Part shown: positions 16,389 to 25,153 of the stretch, piece after piece | Layout: the number at the start of each line of letters is the position of its first letter | Numbering within the stretch: position 1 is the stretch's first letter | Origin: Bog-473 sp963744225 | Lineage (GTDB): Bacteria; Actinomycetota; Acidimicrobiia; Acidimicrobiales; RAAP-2 | DNA length: 64,000 bases | Reading direction: 5' to 3' | NCBI GenBank assembly: GCA_963744225.1 | Contig: CAVUSV010000003.1 | Span: 62,001 to 126,000, forward strand | Notes under the pieces: generated by a model | The model's database searches: none | What the model saw: the letters and a program-made list of their open reading frames with translations, nothing else | Told to the model about the DNA's origin: nothing | Position numbers and translations under genes: made by a program

Positions 16389-17030
16389 CTAGGAGCTCGC
16401 CTCGGCGAGGCCGACGGCCGGCAGATCCTCGACCTCCTGTTTCGTGAGGTTCACGGTGACGCCGTCGTCGATGCGGGCCACCGATCCGATCGGGATGGCG
16501 ACCTGCTTGCGTCCCCACAGGTGCCCCTCCTGAAGAAGGACATGGGTCACCCACGCGTTGACCGGTTCGACGACAAACCCCTCTATCTTGCCGATCTCGC
16601 CGTCAGTGGCATGGACGCTCTGGCCGCGGCGCACGCCGACCTCTCCCATCGGGAGCGTGTCACGCGTGACCACCTCGCTGGCGTTGGCCACGGTTGGGTC
16701 CGCGCCGCCCTCGATGCCGTAGTAGGGCCAGTAGTAGAGCTCATGTTGCGCATAGGTTTCGTAGCCACTGCCCCCCGGCAGGAAGTCGGTCTCCTCGGCG
16801 TGCGGGAGCTGCTCGAACTCCTCCAGCGTGCAGCGGAGGTGCACCTCCCCAGAACCCGCCTCGACGAGGTCGAGCGGGACCAGACGGCCCAGACCGCTTC
16901 GGTGTTCCGGTTCCACCACCAGGTGCGTGATCGCTCGAGCCACCGGGTCGACGACCACCCTGCTCACCGCCCCGCATGGTCCGTCGCTGCACGCCGCGGC
17001 GGACCCCATCGTGAACGTGGCCTCTGCCAT
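16389..17030 (-). CDS. PRC-barrel domain protein
   Basis: A 213-residue soluble protein with two PRC-barrel-like segments: residues about 10-60 (AVSRVVVDPVARAITHLVVEP) and about 130-200 (HATDGEIGKIEGFVVEPV, VTHVLLQEGHLWGRKQVAIP). Between them is a linker with ETYAQHELYYWPYYG. PRC-barrel proteins usually bind RNA or partner proteins; no specific role is evident. Start ATG 17030-17028 is preceded by GGAGG. It is upstream of, and reads in the same direction as, no obvious partner; the leftward racemase-type gene ends 37 nt away on its other side. Confidence 0.75.
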   Translation of the reverse strand: MAEATFTMGSAAACSDGPCGAVSRVVVDPVARAITHLVVEPEHRSGLGRLVPLDLVEAGSGEVHLRCTLEEFEQLPHAEETDFLPGGSGYETYAQHELYYWPYYGIEGGADPTVANASEVVTRDTLPMGEVGVRRGQSVHATDGEIGKIEGFVVEPVNAWVTHVLLQEGHLWGRKQVAIPIGSVARIDDGVTVNLTKQEVEDLPAVGLAEASS

Positions 17031-17067
17031 GTCGACCTCCTTGTCCCAGGCCACCCTATGGTCCCGT

Positions 17068-18069
17068 TCACCAGCCCCGCAGGTCGACCGCCCAACGCTC
17101 GAGTACGTCGTCACCGTCGACGAGGTGCAGGTGGTCGTGGTAGGCAACGGTCGGGTCGACGTGGGCGGGGACGACGTGGACACGGTCACCGACCCGCACT
17201 GGGTCCTTCGTCGCGAAAGTCAGGTGCTCGTCAGAGCAGAACCATACCTGGGCTCCCTCGACCGAAGGATTGCCGTGATCCATGCCCAGCGCCTTCAGGC
17301 CGCAGTCGGCGACCACCCACTCCTCGGACACCGAGATCACGGTGGACAGCACGGTCAGCGCCTGCATGAAGGGCAGCGCGAGCTTGGCGTAAGCAGTGTC
17401 CATCAAGGCGTACGAGCCGGCCTGGATCTCCGTGGCCCACGTGTTGATGTCGTACGTTCCTGTCCCGCCCGCGGAGATCAAGTCCCCGCCAACCTGGTCG
17501 CGAGCCAGCATGAGCTGGGCCATGGATTCCTCGAGCATCTCGGTCCGCTGCCGCCGGTTCTCGAGCCCGACAATGTGGCCCTCGTAGCCCATGACGCCGC
17601 GCACGGCCAAGTCTGCCGCCCGGGCGCGCTCGGCCAGCCGGCCAGCGTCCCGGGGCCGGCAGCCGCAGCGGGGGAGACCGACGTTGACGTCGATCAGAAC
17701 CTCGCGGACGCCTGCCGTTGCGGCGGCGTCGATGGTCTCCTCGGAGTCGACCGCCAGGGTCACCCGGGTGCCGGCGCGGGCGAGCAAGCCCAGCCTCGTC
17801 GCGTCGGCCACCTCATTGGCCAGCAGAAGATCCTCGCCCAGCCCGGCCGCTGCCATCCCCTCCATCTCGGCGATGGTGGCGCAGGTGAACCTCTCGTGCC
17901 CGTGTGCGGCCTGGCGCGCCGCCAGCGCCGTGCACTTGTGCGCCTTCACGTGGGGGCGTAGCCGGTCTCCCGGAAGGGCCTGGGCCATCGTATGCAAATT
18001 GTGCTCGAGTCGGGACGCATCAACGAGGAGAGCCGGCGTGGTGAGCTGAGCGGTCTTCACCGCCGGCAC
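17068..18069 (-). CDS. Alanine racemase-fold PLP enzyme (D-threonine aldolase / D-serine dehydratase-like)
   Basis: A 333-residue fold-type III PLP enzyme. The PLP lysine is in RPHVKAHKCTALAARQ near residue 42, within the N-terminal barrel; the C-terminal part holds DCGLKALGMDHGNP, then EEHL-type SDEHLTF, and HVVPAHVDPTVAYHDHLHLV with the His/Cys-type metal-binding region of this family. These enzymes cleave D-threonine or D-phenylserine or dehydrate D-serine. The sequence cannot decide between aldolase and dehydratase. Start is GTG at 18069-18067; a second GTG lies three codons later. Divergent from the amidase gene with a 53-nt gap. Confidence 0.82.
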   Translation of the reverse strand: MPAVKTAQLTTPALLVDASRLEHNLHTMAQALPGDRLRPHVKAHKCTALAARQAAHGHERFTCATIAEMEGMAAAGLGEDLLLANEVADATRLGLLARAGTRVTLAVDSEETIDAAATAGVREVLIDVNVGLPRCGCRPRDAGRLAERARAADLAVRGVMGYEGHIVGLENRRQRTEMLEESMAQLMLARDQVGGDLISAGGTGTYDINTWATEIQAGSYALMDTAYAKLALPFMQALTVLSTVISVSEEWVVADCGLKALGMDHGNPSVEGAQVWFCSDEHLTFATKDPVRVGDRVHVVPAHVDPTVAYHDHLHLVDGDDVLERWAVDLRGW

Positions 18070-18122
18070 GTTACCGAGGGCTCCGGGCGCGTGGCGAGGA
18101 GCGCTCGGGTACTCTCCGATCG

Positions 18123-19541
18123 GTGAGGACCCCGTGGACGGATGACGCGTGCAGTCTGGTCGATGCCTTCCGCGCCAAAGAGCTCTCTCCCCTCGAGGCG
18201 CTCGACGACTGCATCGCGGCCATTGAGGTGTCCCCGCTCAACGCTTTCAGCTTCACCGACTTCGAGCGGGCGCGTGACGCGGCGGCGACTGCCAACGTGA
18301 CGCTGCCCTTCGGCGGCGTCCCCTGGGGCGTGAAGGAGTTGGAAAGGGTCAAAGGCTGGCCCGACACCGAGGCGTCGATGCTCTTCAAGGATCGCGTCTC
18401 GGATCACGACGGCACGTCGGTCAGCCGCCTCCGTGCTTCCGGTGCCGTGCTCGCCGCGCAGACGTCCGCCCCGGAATTCGGCGGTATCAACTGCACCTCG
18501 ACGGAACTGCACGGAACGACGCGCAACCCCTGGGACCCCGAGCGCACGCCCGGAGGATCGTCGGGGGGATCGGCAGCGGCCGTCGCGGGATGCTTGCTGC
18601 CGATCGCCACGGGCAGTGACGGCGGTGGGTCGATCCGGGGCCCGGCCGGTTTCAGTGGCCTCCTTGGGCTGAAAGCGACCTACGGACGCATCCCGAAGGG
18701 TCCCGCCGCCGGTATCGAGCCTATGACCACTGTGCTCGGGTGCCTCAGCCGTTCGGTGCGCGACACGGCGCGCTACTTCGACTGCTGCAATGGGTTCGAC
18801 CGACGCGACCCGCTCAGCTTGCCCGTCGTCGGTGGGTGGGAGGCCGCCCTCGGCAGCTATCACCTCGAAGGCATGACAGCGGCGATCGTGGTGGATTTGG
18901 GTATCGCTCGCGTCCGGGACGAGGTGGCGGACGTTGTGGTCGCTGCGGCAGCGCGCCTCTCGGCAGCGGCCAAGCTGCGGCTGGTCACCGTTGCACCGAC
19001 GCTGCCCCCGCTGCGCGGGCAGTGGGCCATGGCGAACCAGCCTTCTTTCGTGGTGGACCTCGGTGCTGCGTACCCTGACCGGCTGGGCGAGCTCTCGCGC
19101 GAGATGCGGGCCGGGGTGGAGGCGGCACGGGAGCGCTACAACCTCGAGCGGGCCGCCGCCATCGAGCAGTACCGACGCCAGCTCAATGAAGCCATGGCCG
19201 ACCTATTCGAGCAGGCGGACTTCGTCTTCTGTTCGACGCATCCCGATGTGGCATTTGCGGCGGAGGGGCCGCCACCCTCGACCATCCCTGGGGCGGACCT
19301 GATCCACGAGATCGGCTTCACCCGGGCCATCATGAACAACGCCGCGTTGACCGCCCCGTCGAACCTCAACGGCAGTCCGGCAGTGAGCATTCCGGTCGGC
19401 CTCGTCGACGGCCTCCCCGTCGGGATGCAGGTCCTGGCCGGGCACCATCGCGAGGAGTTGCTGCTCGACCTCGCGCTCGTCGCCGAACGCACCATGCCCT
19501 GGCCCAAAGTGGCGCCGGGCTCTCCACTGCGCGCCGGCTGA
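18123..19541 (+). CDS. Amidase (amidase signature family)
   Basis: A 472-residue amidase signature hydrolase. The Ser-cisSer-Lys triad is readable: Lys in GGVPWGVKELE near residue 71, the Gly/Ser-rich stretch PGGSSGGSAAAVAG near 140-153, and GSDGGGSIRGPA near 162-173. YGRIPKGP and the C-terminal NLNGSPAVSIPVGLVDGLPVGMQ complete the family pattern. It could act on carboxylic amides such as indoleacetamide or nicotinamide analogues, or be a GatA paralogue; the lack of gatB/gatC nearby argues against the tRNA amidotransferase. Start GTG 18123. Confidence 0.85.
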   Translation: MRTPWTDDACSLVDAFRAKELSPLEALDDCIAAIEVSPLNAFSFTDFERARDAAATANVTLPFGGVPWGVKELERVKGWPDTEASMLFKDRVSDHDGTSVSRLRASGAVLAAQTSAPEFGGINCTSTELHGTTRNPWDPERTPGGSSGGSAAAVAGCLLPIATGSDGGGSIRGPAGFSGLLGLKATYGRIPKGPAAGIEPMTTVLGCLSRSVRDTARYFDCCNGFDRRDPLSLPVVGGWEAALGSYHLEGMTAAIVVDLGIARVRDEVADVVVAAAARLSAAAKLRLVTVAPTLPPLRGQWAMANQPSFVVDLGAAYPDRLGELSREMRAGVEAARERYNLERAAAIEQYRRQLNEAMADLFEQADFVFCSTHPDVAFAAEGPPPSTIPGADLIHEIGFTRAIMNNAALTAPSNLNGSPAVSIPVGLVDGLPVGMQVLAGHHREELLLDLALVAERTMPWPKVAPGSPLRAG

Positions 19542-19640
19542 GACGGCGCTCAGGCAGAGCCCGACGTCGGGGCGGAACGGGCGATCCGGTCCGTGCCATG
19601 GCAACAGACCCGCTTGTCAGCACTGCTGCCAGGTGGTATT

Positions 19641-19673
19641 CTTTAAGCAGTTGATCAAACTAACTGCTTAAAG
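19641..19673 (+). promoter_or_regulatory. TetR operator overlapping the ribosome binding site
   Basis: CTTTAAGCAGTT (19641-19652) and AACTGCTTAAAG (19662-19673) are perfect 12-bp inverted repeats around a 9-nt centre. The right arm runs into AAAGGAG, the binding site of the TetR gene whose ATG is 8 nt further on. A TetR dimer bound here would block its own expression and that of the coupled NmrA-like gene. Confidence 0.8.
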
Positions 19674-19680
19674 GAGCGCC

Positions 19681-20334
19681 ATGGCGAAGTCGGGAACAGC
19701 GGCAGCCGTCGGCCGCCCGGCGGCATCCGGCGCCAGAGAGACCCGGGAAGCATTGGTGCGGGGCGCTGTGGGAGCGCTGATCGAGGAGGGGTTCGCCGGG
19801 GCAAGCGCCCGGCAGATTGCCCGGCGGGCCGGGTGCAATCAGGGCCTTGTCTTCTACCACTTCGGATCCGTGGCCAACCTTCTGCTGGCCGCGCTCGACG
19901 AGGTGAGCGAGACGCGGCGGGTGCGCTACCAGGCGGCCGTGGACGGCGCGGCCGGGATCGGCGAGCTGGTTGACGTCGCCGAGACCGTGTTCGAGGAGGA
20001 TCTCGATGCTGGCCACATGGCGGTGCTCGCCGAGATGATCGCGGGCGCCTCGTCGACGCCCGGGTTGGCCGCCGAGGTCTCGGCCCGGATCGCGCCGTGG
20101 CAGCAGTTCACGACGGAGGTGCTCCGCGGCGTCCTGGAGTCCACCCCGCTGGCGAACGTCATCGAGCCGGATGTGGCGGCCCACGCTGTGGTCGCGCTCT
20201 ATCTCGGCTTGGAGATGTTGGCGCAACTCGACGGCGACCGTACGGCTGCCCTCGCTCTCTTTGAGCGGGCCCGCCAGCTTGCCGGCCTGTTTGAGGTCTT
20301 CGGAGGTGTCTCGACACTCGGGGAGGAGCCATGA
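19681..20334 (+). CDS. TetR-family transcriptional regulator
   Basis: A 217-residue regulator. The N-terminal TetR helix-turn-helix is clear: FAGASARQIARRAGCNQGLVFYHFGSVANLLLAALDE near residues 39-75 (given here in parts: ARQIARRAGC, GLVFYHFGS, ANLLLAALDE). The C-terminal ligand domain is Ala/Leu-rich with HMAVLAEMIAGASSTPGLA. The start ATG follows AAAGGAGCGCC. It overlaps the next gene (ATGA), so both are probably repressed through the operator at 19641-19673. The ligand is unknown. Confidence 0.92.
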   Translation: MAKSGTAAAVGRPAASGARETREALVRGAVGALIEEGFAGASARQIARRAGCNQGLVFYHFGSVANLLLAALDEVSETRRVRYQAAVDGAAGIGELVDVAETVFEEDLDAGHMAVLAEMIAGASSTPGLAAEVSARIAPWQQFTTEVLRGVLESTPLANVIEPDVAAHAVVALYLGLEMLAQLDGDRTAALALFERARQLAGLFEVFGGVSTLGEEP

Positions 20335-21305
20335 CACATGGAAGCCTGTTGCGTACGCAGGATATGGAGGCGGTCTCCGACTTTCCCGCCCACGGGTTCG
20401 ACGTCGTGACCGGTGCCCTGAGCTACTCCGGCGCCGCCATTGCCGGTGCGCTCGAGCGGTCCGGGCGTCGGGTGCGGACGTTGACAGGCCATCCCGAGCG
20501 CGTCGGTGCCAACAGCTCCCTGGACGTTCGCCCCCTGGATTTTGACGATGTGCTGGGCCTGACGGCCTCGCTTGCCGGTGCGACAACTCTCTACAACACG
20601 TACTGGGTCCGCTTCCCCCGTGGCGGGGCCGATTTCCGCCGCGCCGTGGCCAACTCGCGCATGCTGTTTCACGCGGCGGCGCGCCAGGCCGGAGTGGAGC
20701 GAATCGTCCACGTGTCGATCACTCATGCGAGCATCTCGTCGCCCTACGGCTACTTCCGGGGTAAGGCCGAGGTCGAGCGTGCGTTGGCCGAGGTGGGCCT
20801 GCCATACGCGGTACTCCGGCCCGCCATCCTCTTCGGCGGAGAAGGGGTCCTGCTCAACAACATTGCCTGGTTGCTCCGCCACCTGCCGGTATTCGCGGTC
20901 GGTGGCCGAGGCGACTACCGGATCCGCGCCGTCCACATCGACGACCTGGCCGCGCTGGCCGTCGCGGTCGGGGCCGAGCGAGTCAACTCGGTCACCGACG
21001 CCGTGGGCCCCGAGCGGCCGACTTTCATGGAGCTCGTCCAATTGATCCGTGCGGCGATCCGGAGCCGCAGTGTGATTGTCCGTGTTCCCGGTCCGACCGT
21101 GGCGCCCCTGGCCTCCGTGCTGGGGCTCGTCCTCCGCGACGTGCTCCTCACGGCCGACGAGTACGGGGCCATGGCCGACGGGCTGGCCGACACCAGCGGC
21201 CCAGCCACGGGCTCTGTCGCGTTGAGCGACTGGGTCGGGCAGAATGCCGGCTCGTTGGGCCGTCGCTACACGAACGAGATCGACCGGCACTTCAGGGGTC
21301 GCTGA
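20331..21305 (+). CDS. NAD(P)-binding epimerase/NmrA-like protein
   Basis: A 324-residue atypical SDR. The Rossmann motif is the unusual VVTGALSYSGAAIAGALERSG near residues 25-45 (TGAxSYSG in place of TGxxGxxG). HVSITHASISSPYGYFRGKAEVERAL contains YFRGK, an active-site-like Y-x3-K, and LRPAILFGGEG follows. It resembles NADH-ubiquinone oxidoreductase 39-kDa/NmrA-type proteins that act as redox sensors or reductases. It is translationally coupled to the TetR gene and probably is what the regulator controls. Confidence 0.82.
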   Translation: MTHGSLLRTQDMEAVSDFPAHGFDVVTGALSYSGAAIAGALERSGRRVRTLTGHPERVGANSSLDVRPLDFDDVLGLTASLAGATTLYNTYWVRFPRGGADFRRAVANSRMLFHAAARQAGVERIVHVSITHASISSPYGYFRGKAEVERALAEVGLPYAVLRPAILFGGEGVLLNNIAWLLRHLPVFAVGGRGDYRIRAVHIDDLAALAVAVGAERVNSVTDAVGPERPTFMELVQLIRAAIRSRSVIVRVPGPTVAPLASVLGLVLRDVLLTADEYGAMADGLADTSGPATGSVALSDWVGQNAGSLGRRYTNEIDRHFRGR

Positions 21306-21334
21306 CGAGTGACGCCAGCGATGAGATCCCGGGC

Positions 21335-22028
21335 TCAGCTCCAGGTCACGAGGACGAACGCCGCACCCAGGGCCAGGTAGAGGCCGAACGGCACGGCTGA
21401 CCCGCGCTCGGCCCGGTGGGCGGCGATCAGGACGAACCCGACGACGGCGGCCAGGAGGTTCGCGACGAAGAAGCCTTCGAGAAGCGCGATCGGGCTCACC
21501 CAGGCCAGGCCGAAGCCGACCACGAGGGAAAGGCGCACGTCGCCGAAGGCCATCCAGCGCGGGTTCATCAGGTTGATGACGAAGAAAAGGGCGAAGAACG
21601 CGAGCCCGCCGAGGGTAGCGACCAGCAAGCGCTGCCACTCGTGCATGACACCCGCCGTGACGACGCCGCTCACGATCACCGCCGCGCTCGAGTGCGTAGA
21701 CGAGCGTCTTGGGCAGCAGGCGGCGCGTCAGGTCGCAGTAAGCGAGCTGGACGAGTCCGACCAGGAGGAGCAGCGGGGGCAGCGCGATGACCGACCAGCC
21801 GACGCGGTGCAGCACGTAGGCCGGGAGCAGGCCCGAGGCGGCAGCGAGCGCCATCCAGTGGCTCCAGGCGATGGGGGGCGCCGCCTGATCGACCGTTGCA
21901 GCGGGCGCTTCGTTCGCGTGCGACCGCGCCACCGATGCTGCGAGCTGGCGCCGGGTCACTGGGAGGAGGAGGGCACCGGCCGCCATGCCCAGCGCGGCTC
22001 CGCCGAGGAGCGTGATGGGCGCGCTCAT
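21335..22028 (-). pseudogene. Prepilin peptidase (A24/CpaA type), single frameshift
   Basis: A membrane aspartyl protease that would process Flp prepilins. The 5' part from ATG 22028-22026 has helices and the first active-site motif AYCDLTRRLLPKTLVYA; the 3' part in another frame has the second, WMAFGDVRLSLVVGFG, and C-terminal helices. One extra base near 21686-21693 separates the frames: GCA CTC GAG is followed by C then GCG GCG GTG ATC. Without it the protein would be about 230 residues with both Asp residues. The start overlaps the stop of the TadG-like gene (ATGA). Either an assembly error or a real lesion; loss would be expected to abolish piliation unless another peptidase exists. Confidence 0.82.
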
Positions 22029-23618
22029 TGCACGAGCGCCACTGAGCCGCAGTTGGTGCTGAGGTCGGCGACCTCGGCCCCGCCGACCGCTAGACCGGTC
22101 GCCTGCAGGACGGGCCCGAGCACGCCGGCCAGCGTCGAGGTGAGCAGAGTGTAGACGGGGCTCGTCGGGCTGAGTCCGACGTAGGAAGGGGTCGGGTAGT
22201 ACGGCGAAGTCGAATTCGAGGAGACGGTGATGGGGTTGGTGTCGGCCGAGGCGGTGCTCGCCGTCGGTGGCACGACAGCTGCGGGGAAACTGATCTGCGG
22301 GCCGCTGTAGCCGGCCATCGTCATCGTGGCGACGCCGGCGCCAGCCAGGGTGACGGCACCCGTCGACGTCGTGGTGGTTGCCGCGATCTTGGTCGACGTC
22401 ATCGCGTTGTTGGTGCAGTTGACATTCTTCAACGTCGCCGTGCCGGTGGCGGCCGACAGCGGGATATCTAGAACTCCCAGGGCCGGGAGCGTGAGCTGGA
22501 GGTCGGCGCTGAGCTGGGACGTCTGTGCCGTGGTGCCGACGGGGCCGTACTCGACGGCGGGGGGCTGAATCAGCGTCAAGTACAGCGTGGCTGTGGTGAC
22601 GCCGGTGATGCTGAGCGCGGAGGTGACGTTTATGGCGTTCGTCCCGTTGGCTAGCTCCGCTTCGGTGGTGAGCATCTGCAGCGCGTTCAGGCTGGCCGAC
22701 AGAGCCGGTGTCGAGAGGGTGCCGCTCGCGCAGGACGACCCGTTGACGGACACGAGCTGGCACAGCTCAGCCGAAGTCGACCCGCTGAAGTCGAGCGCGC
22801 TCGAGTGCCGTGCTGGCGTTGCACGGGGGAGGCGTGGGCGAAGAGCCGCAACTCAGCAGTCCCACCTGGTTGGCCACGGCGGCGCTCCAGATGCTGAGCC
22901 ACTGGGCGCCGGTCAGCGAGGTCGTCATGACGTTCGACGATGTGAGCAGGCCGCCCGACGCTGTCATGAGCTGGCTGAGCGTCACGTAGGTGTTGGCCAG
23001 CCCCTGGTAGTTGACGGCCGACAGGCTGACCGAAGTGCCGAGCTCGCCGAGCAGGTCATTGAGCACGGCCGACTGCTGCGGGTTGAAGTTCGCCAGGAAC
23101 GACCCGATGGAGAAGCCGGCCTCGGGTGTGACAGCGGCGATGGATGACCGCGCCGTCAGCGTGTTGCTCTGGCCCCAGAAGATCTGCGGCACGGTCTGGG
23201 TCGCCGTCACCTTCACGGCGTTGCACGCATGCACGGCCGGTGGTGTGGTCGGTGCGCAGCCGGCGGGCTGAGACCAGGTGCCGTTGAACCACACGCCCGG
23301 CGTCACGGTCAGCCCGGCGTTGGAGGCATTATCGGTGTTGACGTTGGTCAGCTTGCCGTTCAGGTACGTCTGGACGGCCCCGTTGCAGTAGGCACACTGC
23401 TGGTCGGCAATGTTGATATAGCGGGCCAGGTCGAGTGCGGCGGTGTCGGCCATGGCCTGGGCTTGCCTGCTCCCGTACACGCTGAAGCCGACGTCCACGC
23501 CCATGGCACCTGCGCCCAGCAGCGCCACCATGCTGACGGCGGTGATGATAAGCGTCGCTCCCCGCTCCTCACGGCGGTGTCTCGACAGAAACCGTCCGAT
23601 CTTCGGCATGGTGCGCAT
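22025..23618 (-). pseudogene. TadG-like pilus assembly protein, single frameshift
   Basis: A secreted or membrane-anchored TadG-type protein. The N-terminus RREERGATLIITAVSMVALL with VDVGFSVYGSRQAQAMADTAALDLAR is the Flp/TadG N-terminal signature. The first frame ends at 22767, but the reading continues in another frame (ALDFSGSTSAELCQLVSVNG) to the stop at 22025-22027. One extra base near 22799-22804, in the same 13-bp context as the peptidase frameshift, separates them. The restored protein would be about 530 residues, Ser/Thr/Ala-rich with several Cys. It begins directly after the TadE stop and ends overlapping the peptidase start. Probably a pseudopilus or surface component of the Tad machine. 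Confidence 0.8.
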
Positions 23619-24098
23619 CTACGAGCTCGGCGTTGAGAGCTGGAGGATGTTGGTCGACGAGATCGTCGAGGGCGTGACAACCCCGAGCCCGGGCAGGACG
23701 GGAAACAGCGGCGCCGTGCTGTAGTTATACGTGACCACGACCTTGAGGCAGGTGTTGTTGATGTTCGACGGGCACGGGATTGTTGTCGCGAGGCAGGTGA
23801 TCGTCGTGCCCGAGGTGCCGCACGTGCCCTTGTTCATCCAGCCCACGTCGGTGCCGGCTTGCGCCTCGGCGGTCGCGACGGCAGTCGTCGACGAGACGAT
23901 GCCTGACCTGGCCGCGTCGGCCGCCGCCTGGGTAACGGTCGCCTGCGCGGCCAGGATGAGACCGTAGGTGATAATGCCGTACAGCAGTGCAATTAGAAGG
24001 ACGACGACGATCGCAAACTCGATCATCTCTGCGCCACTCTCGTCGTTCTCAGTTCGCCGCCTCAGCTTGTTCGGAATGTCCCACTCGCGCGGTCCCAA
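23619..24098 (-). CDS. TadE-like pilus protein
   Basis: A 159-residue TadE-family protein. The N-terminal pilin-like signature ESGAEMIEFAIVVVLLIALLYGIITYGLILA has the Glu at +5-like position and a single hydrophobic helix near residues 24-52 (shown in parts: ESGAEMIEFA, then the hydrophobic run). QAAADAARSGI follows, typical of TadE/TadF. I chose TTG 24098-24096 because AGGAGGG lies 8 nt upstream; the frame is open to 24248 but without a binding site. First gene of the leftward arm, divergent from cpaB. It would be processed by prepilin peptidase and act in pilus assembly. Confidence 0.82.
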   Translation of the reverse strand: MGPREWDIPNKLRRRTENDESGAEMIEFAIVVVLLIALLYGIITYGLILAAQATVTQAAADAARSGIVSSTTAVATAEAQAGTDVGWMNKGTCGTSGTTITCLATTIPCPSNINNTCLKVVVTYNYSTAPLFPVLPGLGVVTPSTISSTNILQLSTPSS

Positions 24099-24212
24099 GG
24101 CGAGCCCCCTCCTGTGTATCTCGGGCGACCTCGCCAACCCCTGAAGGATCACCTTCAATTGGCGCGTCGCTGTGATACGTCCGTGTCGAGTGTGGGCCAG
24201 CGAGCGGCACTC

Positions 24213-24233
24213 GGTACATAGGACATATGGACC
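24213..24233 (+). promoter_or_regulatory. GGnC-GnC-TATGG box 1 in the tad divergent region
   Basis: GGTACATAGGACATATGGACC is a divergent copy of the box found before the flp genes; its tail GAC-TATGGACC matches the flp2 box (GACC-TATGGACC). It lies 58 nt before a second copy, both in the 287-nt gap between tadE and cpaB. Proposed regulator site, inferred from recurrence only. Confidence 0.4.
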
Positions 24234-24270
24234 ATTTGATGCTCTCACCAGGGTCGCTGCATCGGAGAAT

Positions 24271-24287
24271 GGTCATAAGGGCCTATG
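24271..24287 (+). promoter_or_regulatory. GGnC-GnCC-TATG box 2 in the tad divergent region
   Basis: GGTCATAAGGGCCTATG, about 100 nt before the cpaB start, matches the flp1 and flp2 boxes (GGTCCATAAAGCCTATGG, GGTCAAAAAGACCTATGG). It is well placed to control the rightward tad operon. Confidence 0.5.
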
Positions 24288-24385
24288 TACGTCACCCCCG
24301 TCCCGTCGTACCCTCCAACGAGTCGACGGCGATGTCAACGTGTGGCTTCGACACGTTGTCCGTCGGTTGAGAGGGGGAATGTTCT

Positions 24386-25153
24386 GTGAAGCGGCAGACA
24401 CTCATATTGGTGATGATCGGAGTGATCCTGTTCATTGCCGGGAGCGCGATCGCCTATGCCAGTGTGCAGGGCGCGAGCAAGCACGCCGGGTCCGGCACCA
24501 ACGTCGTGGCGCCTGTGAGCACATCGGCCGTTGTGGCCAAGGCCAATATCCCGGCCGGCACCACCGGCCAGTCAATGATCTCCAACGGGCTGGTCGCCAT
24601 TGAGCTGATCCCGACCAAGTCCTATGCGCCCACGGATCTGGGGACGCTCTCCGGGTTGACCAATCAGGTGCTCACAGCACCGGTCACGAAGGGGCACGCC
24701 ATCAATTCGACCCAACTCACGGCCAGCTCTTCCTCCATCTCACTGCCGACCGGCATGGATGCGGTGACGGTCAGCCTGAGCGGCACCGCAGCATTGGCTG
24801 GCTACCTCCAGCCCGGCAGCCGGGTGGATGTGTACGCCAACATCACCAAGGTCTCGACGTCCAGTGCTGCGACATCGACGCTGCCACTGCCGTGCACCGA
24901 GCTCGCCATGGCGAACATCCAGGTGCTTGATGTCGAGAACACGGTCCCGTCCTTCGCCGGTCACCGTTCGGCCACCGGACGCACGATTCCGGCGAACGAG
25001 ACGCTGCTCCTGGCCGTGAACCCTGCACAAGCGAGGAACGTCGAGTTCCTCTCGCAGAACGAGACCCTCTCGGTCGTCCAGACCCAGAACGACGCCAATC
25101 CGCCGCCGCTGCAGCAGTGCATCGGCACCGACCAGACCGCGTCCCACCCATGA
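24386..25153 (+). CDS. cpaB: Flp pilus assembly protein CpaB/RcpC
   Basis: A 255-residue periplasmic/envelope protein. One N-terminal membrane helix (LILVMIGVILFIAGSAIAYA) is followed by a SAF-type domain (AVVAKANIPAGTTGQSMI) and the RcpC/CpaB beta-rich region with LPTGMDAVTVSLSGTAALAGYLQPGSRVDVYA (shown partly: AVTVSLSG, GYLQPGSRVDVYA). CpaB proteins are thought to gate the pilus exit channel. Start GTG 24386 follows GAGAGGGGGA. First gene of the rightward tad operon, overlapping cpaE by ATGA. No secretin (CpaC) is present, as expected in a Gram-positive envelope. Confidence 0.88.
   Translation: MKRQTLILVMIGVILFIAGSAIAYASVQGASKHAGSGTNVVAPVSTSAVVAKANIPAGTTGQSMISNGLVAIELIPTKSYAPTDLGTLSGLTNQVLTAPVTKGHAINSTQLTASSSSISLPTGMDAVTVSLSGTAALAGYLQPGSRVDVYANITKVSTSSAATSTLPLPCTELAMANIQVLDVENTVPSFAGHRSATGRTIPANETLLLAVNPAQARNVEFLSQNETLSVVQTQNDANPPPLQQCIGTDQTASHP

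Noticed and set aside
20199..22763. Leftward 854-residue frame covering the prepilin peptidase and parts of other genes
   Set aside because: It joins real peptidase sequence to antisense of the NmrA-like gene and to a wrong frame of the TadG-like gene; only the 5' part of the peptidase is real.
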